Part shown: one piece after another, positions 1-7,896 of the stretch
Position numbering within the stretch: position 1 is the stretch's first letter
How the letters are laid out: each line of letters begins with the position of its first letter
From: an uncultured Granulosicoccaceae bacterium
GTDB taxonomy: Bacteria; Pseudomonadota; Gammaproteobacteria; Granulosicoccales; Granulosicoccaceae
Length of the DNA stretch: 64,000 nucleotides
Direction of reading: 5' to 3'
NCBI GenBank assembly: GCA_937930305.1
Contig: CALGLE010000001.1
Coordinates: forward strand, 99,409-163,408
Position numbers and translations under genes: made by a program
The notes under the pieces: model-generated
Databases searched by the model: none
What the model was told of the DNA's origin: nothing
The model's input: only the letters and a program-made list of their open reading frames with translations

Positions 1-621
1 CTCGGTATCAATCACTTTTTCTATCGCGGCTTTAAGACGAGGTATAACATCTTTTGGTATCACTATCGCACCGTGTCGATCTGCGTGAATCAGCTCATTT
101 TCACTGACTCGCATGCCTAAAATATTAACGGGTTTGCCGATATCGACGACGTGCACATACCCATGACTGGGCCCAATAGAACCAGACAGAACCGGAAAAC
201 CTTCATCCATCACATCGAGATCACGCATCACACCATTGGTCACAGCCCCTCGTAAGCCTAGCCCTTTATGTACCGCGACATGAACCTCCCCCCACCATCC
301 AGCAATACAATGAGGGTAATCAACATCTTCAACCACAGCAACAGATGGACTTACCCCTGCAGCCATCGAGCGAAAGTAATCCATTCGTTTGGCACGAACA
401 ATCTCATTGGGTTCAGTTGATGGGGCTAGCCCGGATATACGCGCAGTTCTAGCAAAACCAACCATGGCTGGGTCCCCTGGCTTGCAATGGTGCATAGCAC
501 CGCGTGTAAATCGATTGAACCCACGCTGTCCTTGAGCAACCTCAATGGCGTTACACACGGTGGGTGTATCCACAGAGGACAACAGCTCATGCAAATTGCT
601 CGGTAACAAGGGATCAGTCAA
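1..621 (-). CDS. RraA-family protein (HMG/CHA aldolase-like), partial
   Basis: The gene runs off the left edge, so its C-terminus is missing; about 207 residues are visible. The start is TTG at 621, with AGGAA six bases upstream; an in-frame stop at 648-646 rules out a longer start. Family stretches include GAVTNGVMRDLD, where the Arg-Asp pair is the known substrate and metal contact of the RraA/HMG-aldolase fold, and ELIHADRHGAIVIP. Members are either RNase E inhibitors (RraA) or class II pyruvate aldolases acting on 4-hydroxy-4-methyl-2-oxoglutarate or 4-carboxy-4-hydroxy-2-oxoadipate. Its length and its position 24 bases behind a SnoaL-like gene favour a catabolic aldolase over RraA proper. 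That choice is inference. Confidence 0.8.
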   Translation of the reverse strand, partial: MTDPLLPSNLHELLSSVDTPTVCNAIEVAQGQRGFNRFTRGAMHHCKPGDPAMVGFARTARISGLAPSTEPNEIVRAKRMDYFRSMAAGVSPSVAVVEDVDYPHCIAGWWGEVHVAVHKGLGLRGAVTNGVMRDLDVMDEGFPVLSGSIGPSHGYVHVVDIGKPVNILGMRVSENELIHADRHGAIVIPKDVIPRLKAAIEKVIDTE

Positions 622-645
622 TGCGGTTCCTAGTGGTGGGACGCT

Positions 646-1596
646 TTAAGTTTGCAGCAGAATTTGTTTCCATATCGCGATTTCATCAAATAGAGTGATT
701 TCTCGGCGCACGCCTCTTGGACCAAACTCCATATGGCTCACCCCCATAATATAGACGTCGGCACCTGTCGGGGGACCAAACCGACCCCATCCCGTATGCT
801 GACCGGTGAGTGACCACCGAATGGCACTCCGAGCTGGCATCAGTGCATCAAGTCGACCTATTTGATGTTCAATTTTTAATTCAGCTTTTGGGAACGAACT
901 AACCACACCTAACCAGAATTGATCAACGGCTTCTCTTCCATAAGCCTCATGGCCACCTGGGTAGGACACCTGACAGGCTCGATCGTATTGGTCACCGATG
1001 ATGGCAAAGTTTGCCGCCATCAATTGATGAAGAATGCCTGCGTGTTTCTCACCCCACTCATTGTTATTGCCTTTACCGGTGTATGGGCCCGCAATATCAG
1101 TTGCCGGTGTTAAGGGCATTGCGGTAGCACCAGCTCGAATAGCATCACGTGCCACGCTCTGGGCAGAATTTCCCAATTGGATTGCAATGGCTGCATTATC
1201 ACGAATCAACCATTCATCCCAAACTCGATTATTCAAGCAGAACGTATCGGCAATGGTTCGAAACGAAACTGTCTGACCACTTGATGGGCCAAACTCACCC
1301 CCGTGATGGGTTGCTGTTGATACGATGCGATGTGACGACAGAAACCCATTGTCATCATCGCCACACCAGATAACATCTTCACCCAATAACTGACGATGTG
1401 GGAACTCACTCAGTGTTGCCATAGTATTGGCTTTGCCTGCCGCATTTCCGACACTTATTCCCGCTGGCGACCGAACAATTAAGTCGTCGGCGTAGTGCCA
1501 ATCCAGCGCGGCAATATTACGCCCTTCCCAAATCATCGCGGTACACTTTAAGATGTAATCAGGTAGATCCAAGTATTGGGTATCAAATCCTTTCAT
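646..1596 (-). CDS. Tandem SnoaL-like / NTF2-fold protein
   Basis: This 316-residue protein has two related halves of the NTF2-like alpha+beta barrel fold. The first (about 1-140) contains a WHYADDLIVRSP-type strand after the entry helices. The second (about 180-316) contains the parallel ANFAIIGDQYDRACQVSYPG and the HEAYGREAVDQFW region. SnoaL-like proteins are small polyketide-cyclase, isomerase or hydratase scaffolds, and tandem forms are usually annotated as nuclear transport factor 2 family or ester cyclase. No signal peptide is seen. The gene lies directly upstream of the RraA-like gene on the same strand and is probably co-transcribed, so a role in the same degradation pathway is plausible. 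The substrate cannot be read from the sequence. Confidence 0.7.
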   Translation of the reverse strand: MKGFDTQYLDLPDYILKCTAMIWEGRNIAALDWHYADDLIVRSPAGISVGNAAGKANTMATLSEFPHRQLLGEDVIWCGDDDNGFLSSHRIVSTATHHGGEFGPSSGQTVSFRTIADTFCLNNRVWDEWLIRDNAAIAIQLGNSAQSVARDAIRAGATAMPLTPATDIAGPYTGKGNNNEWGEKHAGILHQLMAANFAIIGDQYDRACQVSYPGGHEAYGREAVDQFWLGVVSSFPKAELKIEHQIGRLDALMPARSAIRWSLTGQHTGWGRFGPPTGADVYIMGVSHMEFGPRGVRREITLFDEIAIWKQILLQT

Positions 1597-2193
1597 CTAT
1601 CGTGACGCTCCCAGGTTTACCACCACAAGCTCAGTGTGGAAGAAATTTTTCGCCGCTTGAAGCGCTATATAAACTTTATTACCGGCGAAGTTTACAACTT
1701 GATCGGTGAGAATCACATCATATTTTATGTCGTTTTGGTGAATCAGTTCGCGTTCTGATTCTGCAATTGTCTTCCCTTCGGTCGAGACCGAAAAAGTAAC
1801 TCATTTAACTGTTGATTCTAACTTTTTATCCTAGCAATGGTATGCACGATACCTTCGCATTATGCTTTAACTCTACACTTCTCCCAGGGAGCGAGGAGCA
1901 ATAATGAAGTCTTTTGTATTCATAAATCTCTTAAATGGCATGCGTATCCATCGTTCACTCACCGATCCTGAATGAAATTTTTCGTTCTGACCGGTTCCAC
2001 ACGTACCTCTTGTTCACCGAACGAATTCACAAGAAAAACACCAAATAATGTGCTGTAGCTCTCGCCCGATGTTTCTTGATGTGACAACCTGGTGTCTAAA
2101 TGAAAAACCAATACGATTACTCTTGTCGATGTTGAAGGACGAGAAAGCAGGGCCGACACCAGCAGTACCTCGATGATGTGATGGAATGTTCCG
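1597..2193. other. 597-bp gene-poor stretch with coding-like remnants
   Basis: No full gene is supported. On the minus strand, positions 1800-1597 are open for 67 codons and end with TAG touching the ATG of the SnoaL-like gene. The translation is protein-like (for example DVILTDQVVNFAGNKVYIAL) but has no convincing start, so it may be the C-terminal remnant of a lost gene. On the plus strand, GAGGAG precedes a 23-codon ORF (1904-1975) whose stop overlaps (ATGA) a 28-codon ORF (1972-2058). A small hairpin, TTCGGT-CGAG-ACCGAA, lies near 1776-1791. Confidence 0.4.
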
Positions 2194-2910
2194 ATGAAAT
2201 TCTTCAACGCAATTTTTAGTTCACTTTTAATCGCAAATTTCACCCTCTTTGGCTGCTCAGTTGATGCTGACATCGAACCAAGCATCGCGCCAGAAACCGT
2301 ATTCGAAGATTTTCAAATCCCTGCAGTCCCAGCAATCAGCTCTTTAACTGCAGTGAGCTCTTTACCTAATGGGCCCATCAACGCCGAAGGCACAGACTTT
2401 CGCATAGAGCGCTTACGGGTTAAGCACCACCAAGTGGAATGCGAAGGTTACTTTGTTACCCACTGCTTATTAACTCAGAATGAGAACAGCGACGAATGGT
2501 TGTATTTTTACGACACTATCGAAGGCTTTAATTACGAATGGGGTATGAACTACGAGATCTTGATGGAAGTGCGAACCACAAATACGGGCGTTGCAAAAGC
2601 ACCTCGACTTACCTACACCTTGGTTGAAATTCTCTCGCAAGCACAGCACGAACCAGACGAGGTGTTCCAGTACGCATCGCGCAAAAGTGATGAACGAATA
2701 ACGCAAACTTCCCCGAGTGAATTCAGCTTGCTTGGGAATAAACCCTTTGTGTGTGATTCAGACAACTGTGAAACCCTACGTTCCACGATGGTGCAAGGCC
2801 AATCTGCTTTGCTTTCATTTAGGCACAGTTCAAGCCGCGATGGCCCGCTGGTACTGCAGGCAGTGCTCTGCGTTGATTCGCCGCAGTCTTTCAACGAATC
2901 TTGTTTGTAA
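2194..2910 (+). CDS. DUF4377-like lipoprotein
   Basis: The 238-residue product has an N-terminal lipoprotein signal: Lys, a hydrophobic segment and the lipobox LFGC at about residues 18-21, so it is predicted to be membrane-anchored in the periplasm or outer membrane. A central domain (about 70-150) carries the DUF4377 signature: a Cys-rich start (VECEGYFVTHCLL), then EWLYFYDTIEGF, then YTLVEILS. The C-terminal part (about 155-238) contains four Cys (VCDSDNCE, AVLCVD, ESCL) that could form disulfides. DUF4377 function is not established; the family often occurs with stress or META-type lipoproteins. The gene stands alone on the plus strand. Confidence 0.75.
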   Translation: MKFFNAIFSSLLIANFTLFGCSVDADIEPSIAPETVFEDFQIPAVPAISSLTAVSSLPNGPINAEGTDFRIERLRVKHHQVECEGYFVTHCLLTQNENSDEWLYFYDTIEGFNYEWGMNYEILMEVRTTNTGVAKAPRLTYTLVEILSQAQHEPDEVFQYASRKSDERITQTSPSEFSLLGNKPFVCDSDNCETLRSTMVQGQSALLSFRHSSSRDGPLVLQAVLCVDSPQSFNESCL

Positions 2911-3204
2911 TCGCTTTTCTAACGAGATTAAATAATATCTACGCCTCACCGATGTAAACGATTGTAAACATAGCCCCAGGTGTCTTAGCTTCGCTCGTTA
3001 ACCAATTTTTTTCGGCAGATAATTTGCCTAATCAATAAAGCGCAGATGTTTTGAACATGAAAACGCTCGCTAGGAGAGTACGACCTTAACATTAACCCAG
3101 TTGCCCTAAATCCGGGACTACACAACACGGATCAGCCAACGATAAGAACGATTGTCGTCTATTTATACTTTTGTCTAAACAGACTGTCAAAAGGAATCAG
3201 ATCG

Positions 3205-3906
3205 ATGCGTAAATCCATGAAAGTTGCCTATCTAGAGGATAGTCCGGACCAAGGCCGAGCGGTGATGCAATGGCTCCAAGCTGAATCCATTGACTGTGAG
3301 GTTTATCCCTCATTTGAAGCAATGCAAGTCGCGCTTGAAAGCGCGAAGTACGATGCCGTCATACTCGACGTAGAAATTCAAGGCCAACCGCTTGGGCTCT
3401 CCATGCTTGAATACATCCGTTCCACAGTCGACGCGGTGATACCCGTGTTAATCGTCTCATCAAAACCCTATTGGGATGAGGCATTACAACTTGGCGCTGA
3501 TGACTTTCTAGAAAAACCGCTCAATCCGAAGCAGCTTTCAGCTCGCGTATTCCAACTACTTCGCCCGATAAGTGACACAGGAGCCGTTGAATACTACCCG
3601 CCCTATCAGCTGCATTCGGCTGAAAATTTAATAACGAATGAAGGGAGGCGAGTGGAACTCACCACCGGTGAATTTGAGCTTGCTGCAACGCTTTTCAAGC
3701 ACTTTGGCAAAGTCCTTTCTTACGACTGGCTCATATCCACGTTACCGGAGCAGTCCTCTGAGACCTCATCTCGACGCATACAAAGTGATTTGCAAAAACT
3801 AAAACGAAAAATAGGCCTAAACCTTTCTGAGAGCTGGCGGCTTGAAACCGTGTATCAGCACGGATGCCGGCTGGTCGATACCGGGTATCACCCAAACCGC
3901 TCGTGA
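3205..3906 (+). CDS. OmpR-type response regulator (orphan)
   Basis: The 233 residues comprise a receiver domain (about 5-120) and a C-terminal winged-helix DNA-binding domain (about 130-228). Receiver residues are intact: acidic pair E11-D12, phospho-acceptor D55 in ILDVEI, a Ser in IVSSK and the Lys in LEKPLNP. The effector domain shows the OmpR/PhoB pattern (LTTGEFELAATLF, then SSRRIQSDLQKLKRK, then a terminal hairpin with HGCRLV). No histidine kinase lies next to it; the nearest kinase in the window, the Amt fusion at 30.4 kb, carries its own receivers. GGAATC at 3193-3198 precedes the ATG. Target genes are unknown. Confidence 0.88.
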   Translation: MRKSMKVAYLEDSPDQGRAVMQWLQAESIDCEVYPSFEAMQVALESAKYDAVILDVEIQGQPLGLSMLEYIRSTVDAVIPVLIVSSKPYWDEALQLGADDFLEKPLNPKQLSARVFQLLRPISDTGAVEYYPPYQLHSAENLITNEGRRVELTTGEFELAATLFKHFGKVLSYDWLISTLPEQSSETSSRRIQSDLQKLKRKIGLNLSESWRLETVYQHGCRLVDTGYHPNRS

Positions 3907-4121
3907 GCTCATCCATCATCATCGTTATGGGTTGGCTATCTCCGCTGAAGGGGCGAAGTCAATCGGGACAAGGAAGCCTCTTCTCGGCAAGTAATCGAAG
4001 AGAATGCCGTTTAAGCAAGCAATCCATCGATCTCTAGTTGAAGAAGACGCTAAGGTATATGTCACTTATTTGCGTTTGTTATGGTTAATGTCTAAATAGG
4101 GGGTTTTATTGAGACATTGCT

Positions 4122-4598
4122 GTGACATCTGAAGCAAAGTTATCAATGTGCATAGATAAATTAGAAGCGTGGGTGCTGGGCAAGCCACTCTCTGCTCAAG
4201 AGGATGCGTTAGCACTTGGCTCTATTCTGTCTGAACTGTGTCACCTGGCGCGCGATCTTCCCGCGTGTGCTGTAGTGTCCTTCCGAATAAACGAACACCT
4301 AAAGACTCCGATAGTCGATACAGACAAGGTGAGACAAAGAATGCTAGCACTCGAGTTCAACCACTACCCAGAGTTCAAGGAAATTACGGACAACTCTTAT
4401 TACCATGCCACGACGGGCCGATTATCAGATGACGTGGTTAGTGTGTATCAGGATTTAGTCGCGGGAAACATCCTATTTAAAAAAGGCGATCAATATGGAG
4501 CGGTGAAGCATTGGCAATTCACGATGAATTCGCAGTGGTCTGTTGAAGCCACCAAGGCAATACAGTTCCTCAACGCGTACAGACGACAATTTAGATAA
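4122..4598 (+). CDS. DUF5063-like hypothetical protein
   Basis: A 158-residue soluble protein with no signal peptide or membrane helix. The C-terminal third (LSDDVVSVYQDLVAGN, then GAVKHWQFTMNSQWSVEATKAIQFL) matches the remembered pattern of DUF5063 proteins, where an acidic helix is followed by a W-x-W/F-x-F and W-x-x-x-A block. The function of the family is unknown. The start used is GTG at 4122; an alternative is ATG at 4146, and neither has a strong ribosome-binding site. The gene is isolated between an orphan response regulator and a decayed region, so context gives little. Confidence 0.6.
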   Translation: MTSEAKLSMCIDKLEAWVLGKPLSAQEDALALGSILSELCHLARDLPACAVVSFRINEHLKTPIVDTDKVRQRMLALEFNHYPEFKEITDNSYYHATTGRLSDDVVSVYQDLVAGNILFKKGDQYGAVKHWQFTMNSQWSVEATKAIQFLNAYRRQFR

Positions 4599-4877
4599 CT
4601 GATAGCAGTTTATCTTTATTGTTGTTCGTGAAACAGTTCGTGCTTTTTATAAGAAACAGTTGTTAGCTGGTCCCCTATTTAAACCGTGTAAGCACACATC
4701 GATCACAATCCAGTTACACGAAACTAAAATATACACTTCTAGGTCCGTTACCGGATTTAGAGGTAGAAAATAGAACTCGATGGAAATAGATCAAGCCCAC
4801 GCAAAGATGGGAAGTCGCTTTAAACCAGAGATCTTCGCAAACATGAATGGCTGTCTTAAAACACGGCGTTGATTAAA
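4599..4877. other. Gene-free stretch upstream of the hchA remnant
   Basis: I see no open frame with coding character here. A CGTTACCGG at 4746-4754 resembles half of the LacI-type operators found elsewhere in the window, but it lacks the second half. Confidence 0.4.
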
Positions 4878-4910
4878 GCCCACACTGAATCATTGGATTT
4901 TAGTGTGGGC
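4878..4910. terminator. Inverted repeat, probable terminator
   Basis: A perfect 9-bp stem (GCCCACACT / AGTGTGGGC) encloses a 15-base loop. It is preceded by TTAAA and followed by ATCTTT, so it could act weakly in both directions. Its right arm overlaps the start of the hchA remnant, which fits the remnant being a non-functional fragment. Confidence 0.45.
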
Positions 4911-5205
4911 ATCTTTCGCTATGAATGGTATGAGCTCATTCCCAGACACAGTAGATAGACAAACACCATTATTTGGCTATATGTATGGCCACATGCCATG
5001 GAAAATTGGGGAGGCTTTAAGCGGCGTCGGTATCACTACGCTCAATAAAAAAATAACGGGAGGCGGCGTCGGTATCACTACGCTCAATAAAAAAATAACG
5101 GGAGCATGCCACGTCGATCGAAAGCTAATATCCGGTGATAGTCCGCTGGCGGCGAACGAATTCGGGAAACTTGCCATAGTCGTATTATTGAAAGAGATTT
5201 ACTAA
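4903..5205 (+). pseudogene. hchA: hchA (Hsp31) C-terminal remnant with duplicated segment
   Basis: The translation matches the C-terminal quarter of Hsp31/HchA, the DJ-1/PfpI-superfamily chaperone and glyoxalase. FPDTVD, GYMYGHMPW, KKITGACHVDRKLISGD and SPLAANEFGKLA correspond in order to the E. coli protein's FPD..D, GY-PGH--W, DITG, DRKLLTGD and SPLASNELGKLA blocks. The N-terminal two-thirds, including the nucleophilic Cys, is absent. Within the fragment a 42-bp segment is exactly duplicated in frame, so VGITTLNKKITG appears twice. An upstream hairpin overlaps the 5' end. The full-length family protein is about 280 residues. I call this a pseudogene; expression of a roughly 100-residue peptide from ATG 4903 is formally possible but unlikely to be functional. 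Confidence 0.75.
5021..5104. repeat. Perfect 42-bp tandem duplication
   Basis: The segment 5021-5062 is repeated without mismatch at 5063-5104. Because 42 is a multiple of three, the reading frame of the hchA remnant stays open through it. The lack of any difference between copies suggests a recent event. Confidence 0.95.
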
Positions 5206-5218
5206 CCAAATTAAAATA

Positions 5219-5242
5219 CCGCCAGCGATACTAGTCTGGCGG
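5219..5242 (-). terminator. Terminator of the zinc operon
   Basis: CCGCCAG and CTGGCGG form a 7-bp stem with a 10-base loop. Read on the minus strand it is followed by TATTTTAATTT, a T-rich tail. It lies 16 bases beyond the stop of the DUF3299 gene, the last gene of the operon. Confidence 0.7.
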
Positions 5243-5258
5243 CAGCGCGTTGCGTAAA

Positions 5259-5846
5259 TTACTCGGGAGCATACGGCAATAGTTTGTCCACTTCAAAACG
5301 ATAACCCGATTCGGCTAAATCACTTTTAACAGTTTCCGCTCGAATCGTACCGATGGCCCAAACCGGCTCATATGGGTTGTCCAACTCAATTGCTTCAGAA
5401 GGCTGGGCGTGGACAACCTGATTCGCAGGTGGTGGTGGGGTGTGTATACACGCCCCCAGGTAAGGCACTAACAAGAATTCGTTTAATTTGGCTTGACCAT
5501 CAAATTCTAATGGAGTGATGTAAGCGGCAAGCCGCACGCGCTGCCCATCCAATTCTTCCACGACTGGCGCGTAGCTGAATTCTTCCTGCAACTTTTGCAA
5601 TCGCGCTTCCGACTCTGCACTGCCATCCAGCAAAGTATCAATCTCTTCTTGCGACATGGATGCGAAGGGGTTCTCTGGTTGTACAAAATCATCAGGAATC
5701 AGATCATCCCAGTCGATAGTAGTTGCCGGCTCACCTTCCGAGGTGTCATCGTCATCGGAAAATGGCCACCACCCAGCAAGCGCACTTGCGTTGATAACGA
5801 TAATTAACACTGCAAATACAGCAAGAGCTAAACGCCGATTACCCAT
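5259..5846 (-). CDS. DUF3299 exported protein of zinc-uptake operon
   Basis: A 195-residue exported protein with an N-terminal hydrophobic segment (about 5-25), an acidic stretch (DDDD) and a folded domain (about 95-190) containing RVRLAAYITPLE, FLLVPYLGACIHTPPPP and VWAIGTIR. The Cys-Ile-His-x-Pro-Pro-Pro-Pro motif is the DUF3299 hallmark and a plausible metal site. In Vibrio zrg operons a DUF3299 gene follows the ABC ATPase and permease genes (zrgD), and the order is the same here. The start has GAGG nine bases upstream. The gene is last in the operon and has a terminator directly behind it. A role in periplasmic zinc handling is inferred from this synteny; no biochemical function is known to me. 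Confidence 0.78.
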   Translation of the reverse strand: MGNRRLALAVFAVLIIVINASALAGWWPFSDDDDTSEGEPATTIDWDDLIPDDFVQPENPFASMSQEEIDTLLDGSAESEARLQKLQEEFSYAPVVEELDGQRVRLAAYITPLEFDGQAKLNEFLLVPYLGACIHTPPPPANQVVHAQPSEAIELDNPYEPVWAIGTIRAETVKSDLAESGYRFEVDKLLPYAPE

Positions 5847-5870
5847 AGTGAAAAACCTCGTATTCTTAAA

Positions 5871-7124
5871 TTAAAGTTTCTGCGAAAGCCCATCGGCAAG
5901 CGATTTGCGATAAGCCTGCAATGCAGGAATCATCCCAGCCAATATGCCAGCAAAAGCCACAAAGAGTAAAATTCTAATTTCAGCCGTGTGCGGCAGTGTT
6001 AACTGCACAGTTAGCCCAAATCGTTGTTGCAGATACACAGCGCCCACTCCCGTTAAAGCATAATGCAGCATTAGGCCAATAATAATTCCACCCATTGTCA
6101 AAAGCGTCGATTCGATACAGAGCAATAAAAACACATGTATCGGCCTCGCCCCAACCGAGCGGAGCACAGCCATCTCCCGACGACGTTCGTTGAGACCTGC
6201 CAGCAGAACCGACATTAAATTAACCAATCCAGCAATTACGACAACGACTGACACAATCATTAATGCCAATTCTGCCACACTCACCAGCCCCCACAATTCT
6301 TGAAGGGCAACGCCTGGCAATATCGCAAGCAAGGGCTCAGCTCGATAGGTGTTGATGGCTCGTTGCTCACGAAACACCGTCGCCTTGGATTTTAGACCCA
6401 CCAACAACGCCGTCACTGCCGTGGGTTTAAGCTCCATATTACGAATTTCATCCGCTGCAGTGCCCTCACCTTTCACATTTGCGCCATTGCGCCAATCAAC
6501 ATGCATAGCTTCTATGCCTTCTAAACTTACGTGCACCGCACGGTCCACTGGTGTGCCAGTGGCGTTTAGAATTCCACTGACTTTAAACGGTTGCTTATCG
6601 TGCTTGACCAAACCAACACGGCCAGTGCCATGAGCCACAACCATTTCATCACCGATGCGGTATTTCAACTGTGCCGCCACTTCACTTCCTATGACCGCGT
6701 CGAATACGTCTTCAAACCGTTTGCCTTCAGCAAACGATAACGCGGTTTTGTTCCCATAGCGATAATGGTCAAAGTAATCGTGATTGGTGCCCAACACACG
6801 AAAACCACCGTGTGAATCACCCAAAGAAATGGGTATGACCCAATCGATGGCTTGTCTTTTCTTTATGTCGTCAACACTTTCCCAACTAATGTTGTTGGTT
6901 GCATTTCCTATACGAAAAACAGAATACAAAAGTAACTGAACCGCCCCACTTCTTGCACCAACGACTAAATCTGTCCCCGAGATCGTTTGCGTAAAGCTGG
7001 TGCGTGCATCTCGGCGAATTTTCTCCACCGTTAAAATCAACGCCACACTCATAGCTATCGCAAGAACAGCGAGCAATGCGGTTGGCCATCGATTGCACAA
7101 GCTCTTCCAGGCGATACTGATCAT
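5871..7124 (-). CDS. FtsX/MacB-type ABC permease of zinc-uptake operon
   Basis: This 417-residue integral membrane protein has the FtsX/LolC topology: one helix near the N-terminus (about 12-32), a large periplasmic domain (about 35-275), and three C-terminal helices (about 285-310, 335-360, 380-405). The conserved ERRREMAVLRSVGA coupling segment contacts the ATPase. Its start overlaps the stop of the ATPase gene by four bases, so the two are translationally coupled. It corresponds to ZrgC of the V. cholerae ZrgABCDE zinc system. FtsX-type permeases usually drive mechanotransmission or lipoprotein handling rather than classic import, so the exact transport step is uncertain. Confidence 0.85.
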   Translation of the reverse strand: MISIAWKSLCNRWPTALLAVLAIAMSVALILTVEKIRRDARTSFTQTISGTDLVVGARSGAVQLLLYSVFRIGNATNNISWESVDDIKKRQAIDWVIPISLGDSHGGFRVLGTNHDYFDHYRYGNKTALSFAEGKRFEDVFDAVIGSEVAAQLKYRIGDEMVVAHGTGRVGLVKHDKQPFKVSGILNATGTPVDRAVHVSLEGIEAMHVDWRNGANVKGEGTAADEIRNMELKPTAVTALLVGLKSKATVFREQRAINTYRAEPLLAILPGVALQELWGLVSVAELALMIVSVVVVIAGLVNLMSVLLAGLNERRREMAVLRSVGARPIHVFLLLCIESTLLTMGGIIIGLMLHYALTGVGAVYLQQRFGLTVQLTLPHTAEIRILLFVAFAGILAGMIPALQAYRKSLADGLSQKL

Positions 7125-7858
7125 CTCAGCTCACCCGCCGTTGAGGCCGAGTATGCAGCACTGTTTATATCGCGTAAATCTACCCGACGGTTAAAACTGC
7201 TTGCCAACAAGGCGTCATGACTAACGAACAATAGTGTCGATCCAGCTGCTTCAATTTCACTGAACAATAAATCTAGGAAGGCTTGCCGAGCATCGCTATC
7301 CAGTGACGATGTGGGTTCATCAGCGATAATCAACGCAGGCTGCCCAATCAATGCTCGCGCCACAGCGACCCGTTGTTGTTGCCCCACACTCAGTTGAGAC
7401 GTCGGCCTATGACGATATTCACTAGCAGACAATTGCATTGCATCCAGCAATCGATCAATTTCTTGATCTAGTGATCGCCCCTCTTTACTCGCCCTAGCTT
7501 TTCTAGTTGGGGAAAATCGACAGCTTAGTCGCACATTGTCGGCAACGGATAAAAACGGTAATAAGTTAAATTGTTGAAAAACTAAACCGATATGATCAAC
7601 ACGAAATTGATCACGCTGGCCGCGCCGTAGCTCGGCCAGCGGTTGTCCATCAACTGTGATTTCACCACTTTGTGGGGAAAGCACAGCAGCTATCAAGCTG
7701 AGCAAAGTCGTTTTGCCAGACCCAGACGGCCCCTGCAGAAACACGTGCTCTCCACGTTGCATCTTGAACTCACGAATATCCAATACGGGCTTCGCATGCT
7801 TGTTCCATGCAAACCGAACATCGTTTAATTCAACGATATGCTGAGTCACGCTTGTCAT
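7121..7858 (-). CDS. ABC transporter ATPase (LolD/MacB type) of zinc-uptake operon
   Basis: A 245-residue cytoplasmic ATPase. Walker A is GPSGSGKTTLL (about 40-50), the Q-loop lies in GLVFQQFNLLP, the signature is LSVGQQQRVAVARAL, Walker B is ALIIADEPTSSLD, and the H-loop is FVSHD. The sequence type is that of LolD/MacB/FtsE-like ATPases, which pair with FtsX-fold permeases such as the one encoded next with a 4-bp overlap. It corresponds to ZrgB in the Vibrio zinc operon. The Cys-free insert around residue 120 (TRKARASKEGRS) is longer than in LolD and of unknown meaning. Confidence 0.9.
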   Translation of the reverse strand: MTSVTQHIVELNDVRFAWNKHAKPVLDIREFKMQRGEHVFLQGPSGSGKTTLLSLIAAVLSPQSGEITVDGQPLAELRRGQRDQFRVDHIGLVFQQFNLLPFLSVADNVRLSCRFSPTRKARASKEGRSLDQEIDRLLDAMQLSASEYRHRPTSQLSVGQQQRVAVARALIGQPALIIADEPTSSLDSDARQAFLDLLFSEIEAAGSTLLFVSHDALLASSFNRRVDLRDINSAAYSASTAGELR

Positions 7859-7896
7859 GCGCAGTGGGCTTACCTTGTCCGAATCTCAAAACCGGA

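Noticed and set aside
1959..2285. 108-codon minus-strand frame before the DUF4377 gene
   Set aside because: It runs opposite the lipoprotein signal region of a well-supported gene and has no recognisable content.
4746..4754. CGTTACCGG resembling the LacI-type operators
   Set aside because: Only a half-site; the right half (ATTTA) does not complete the palindrome, and no regulon gene is next to it.
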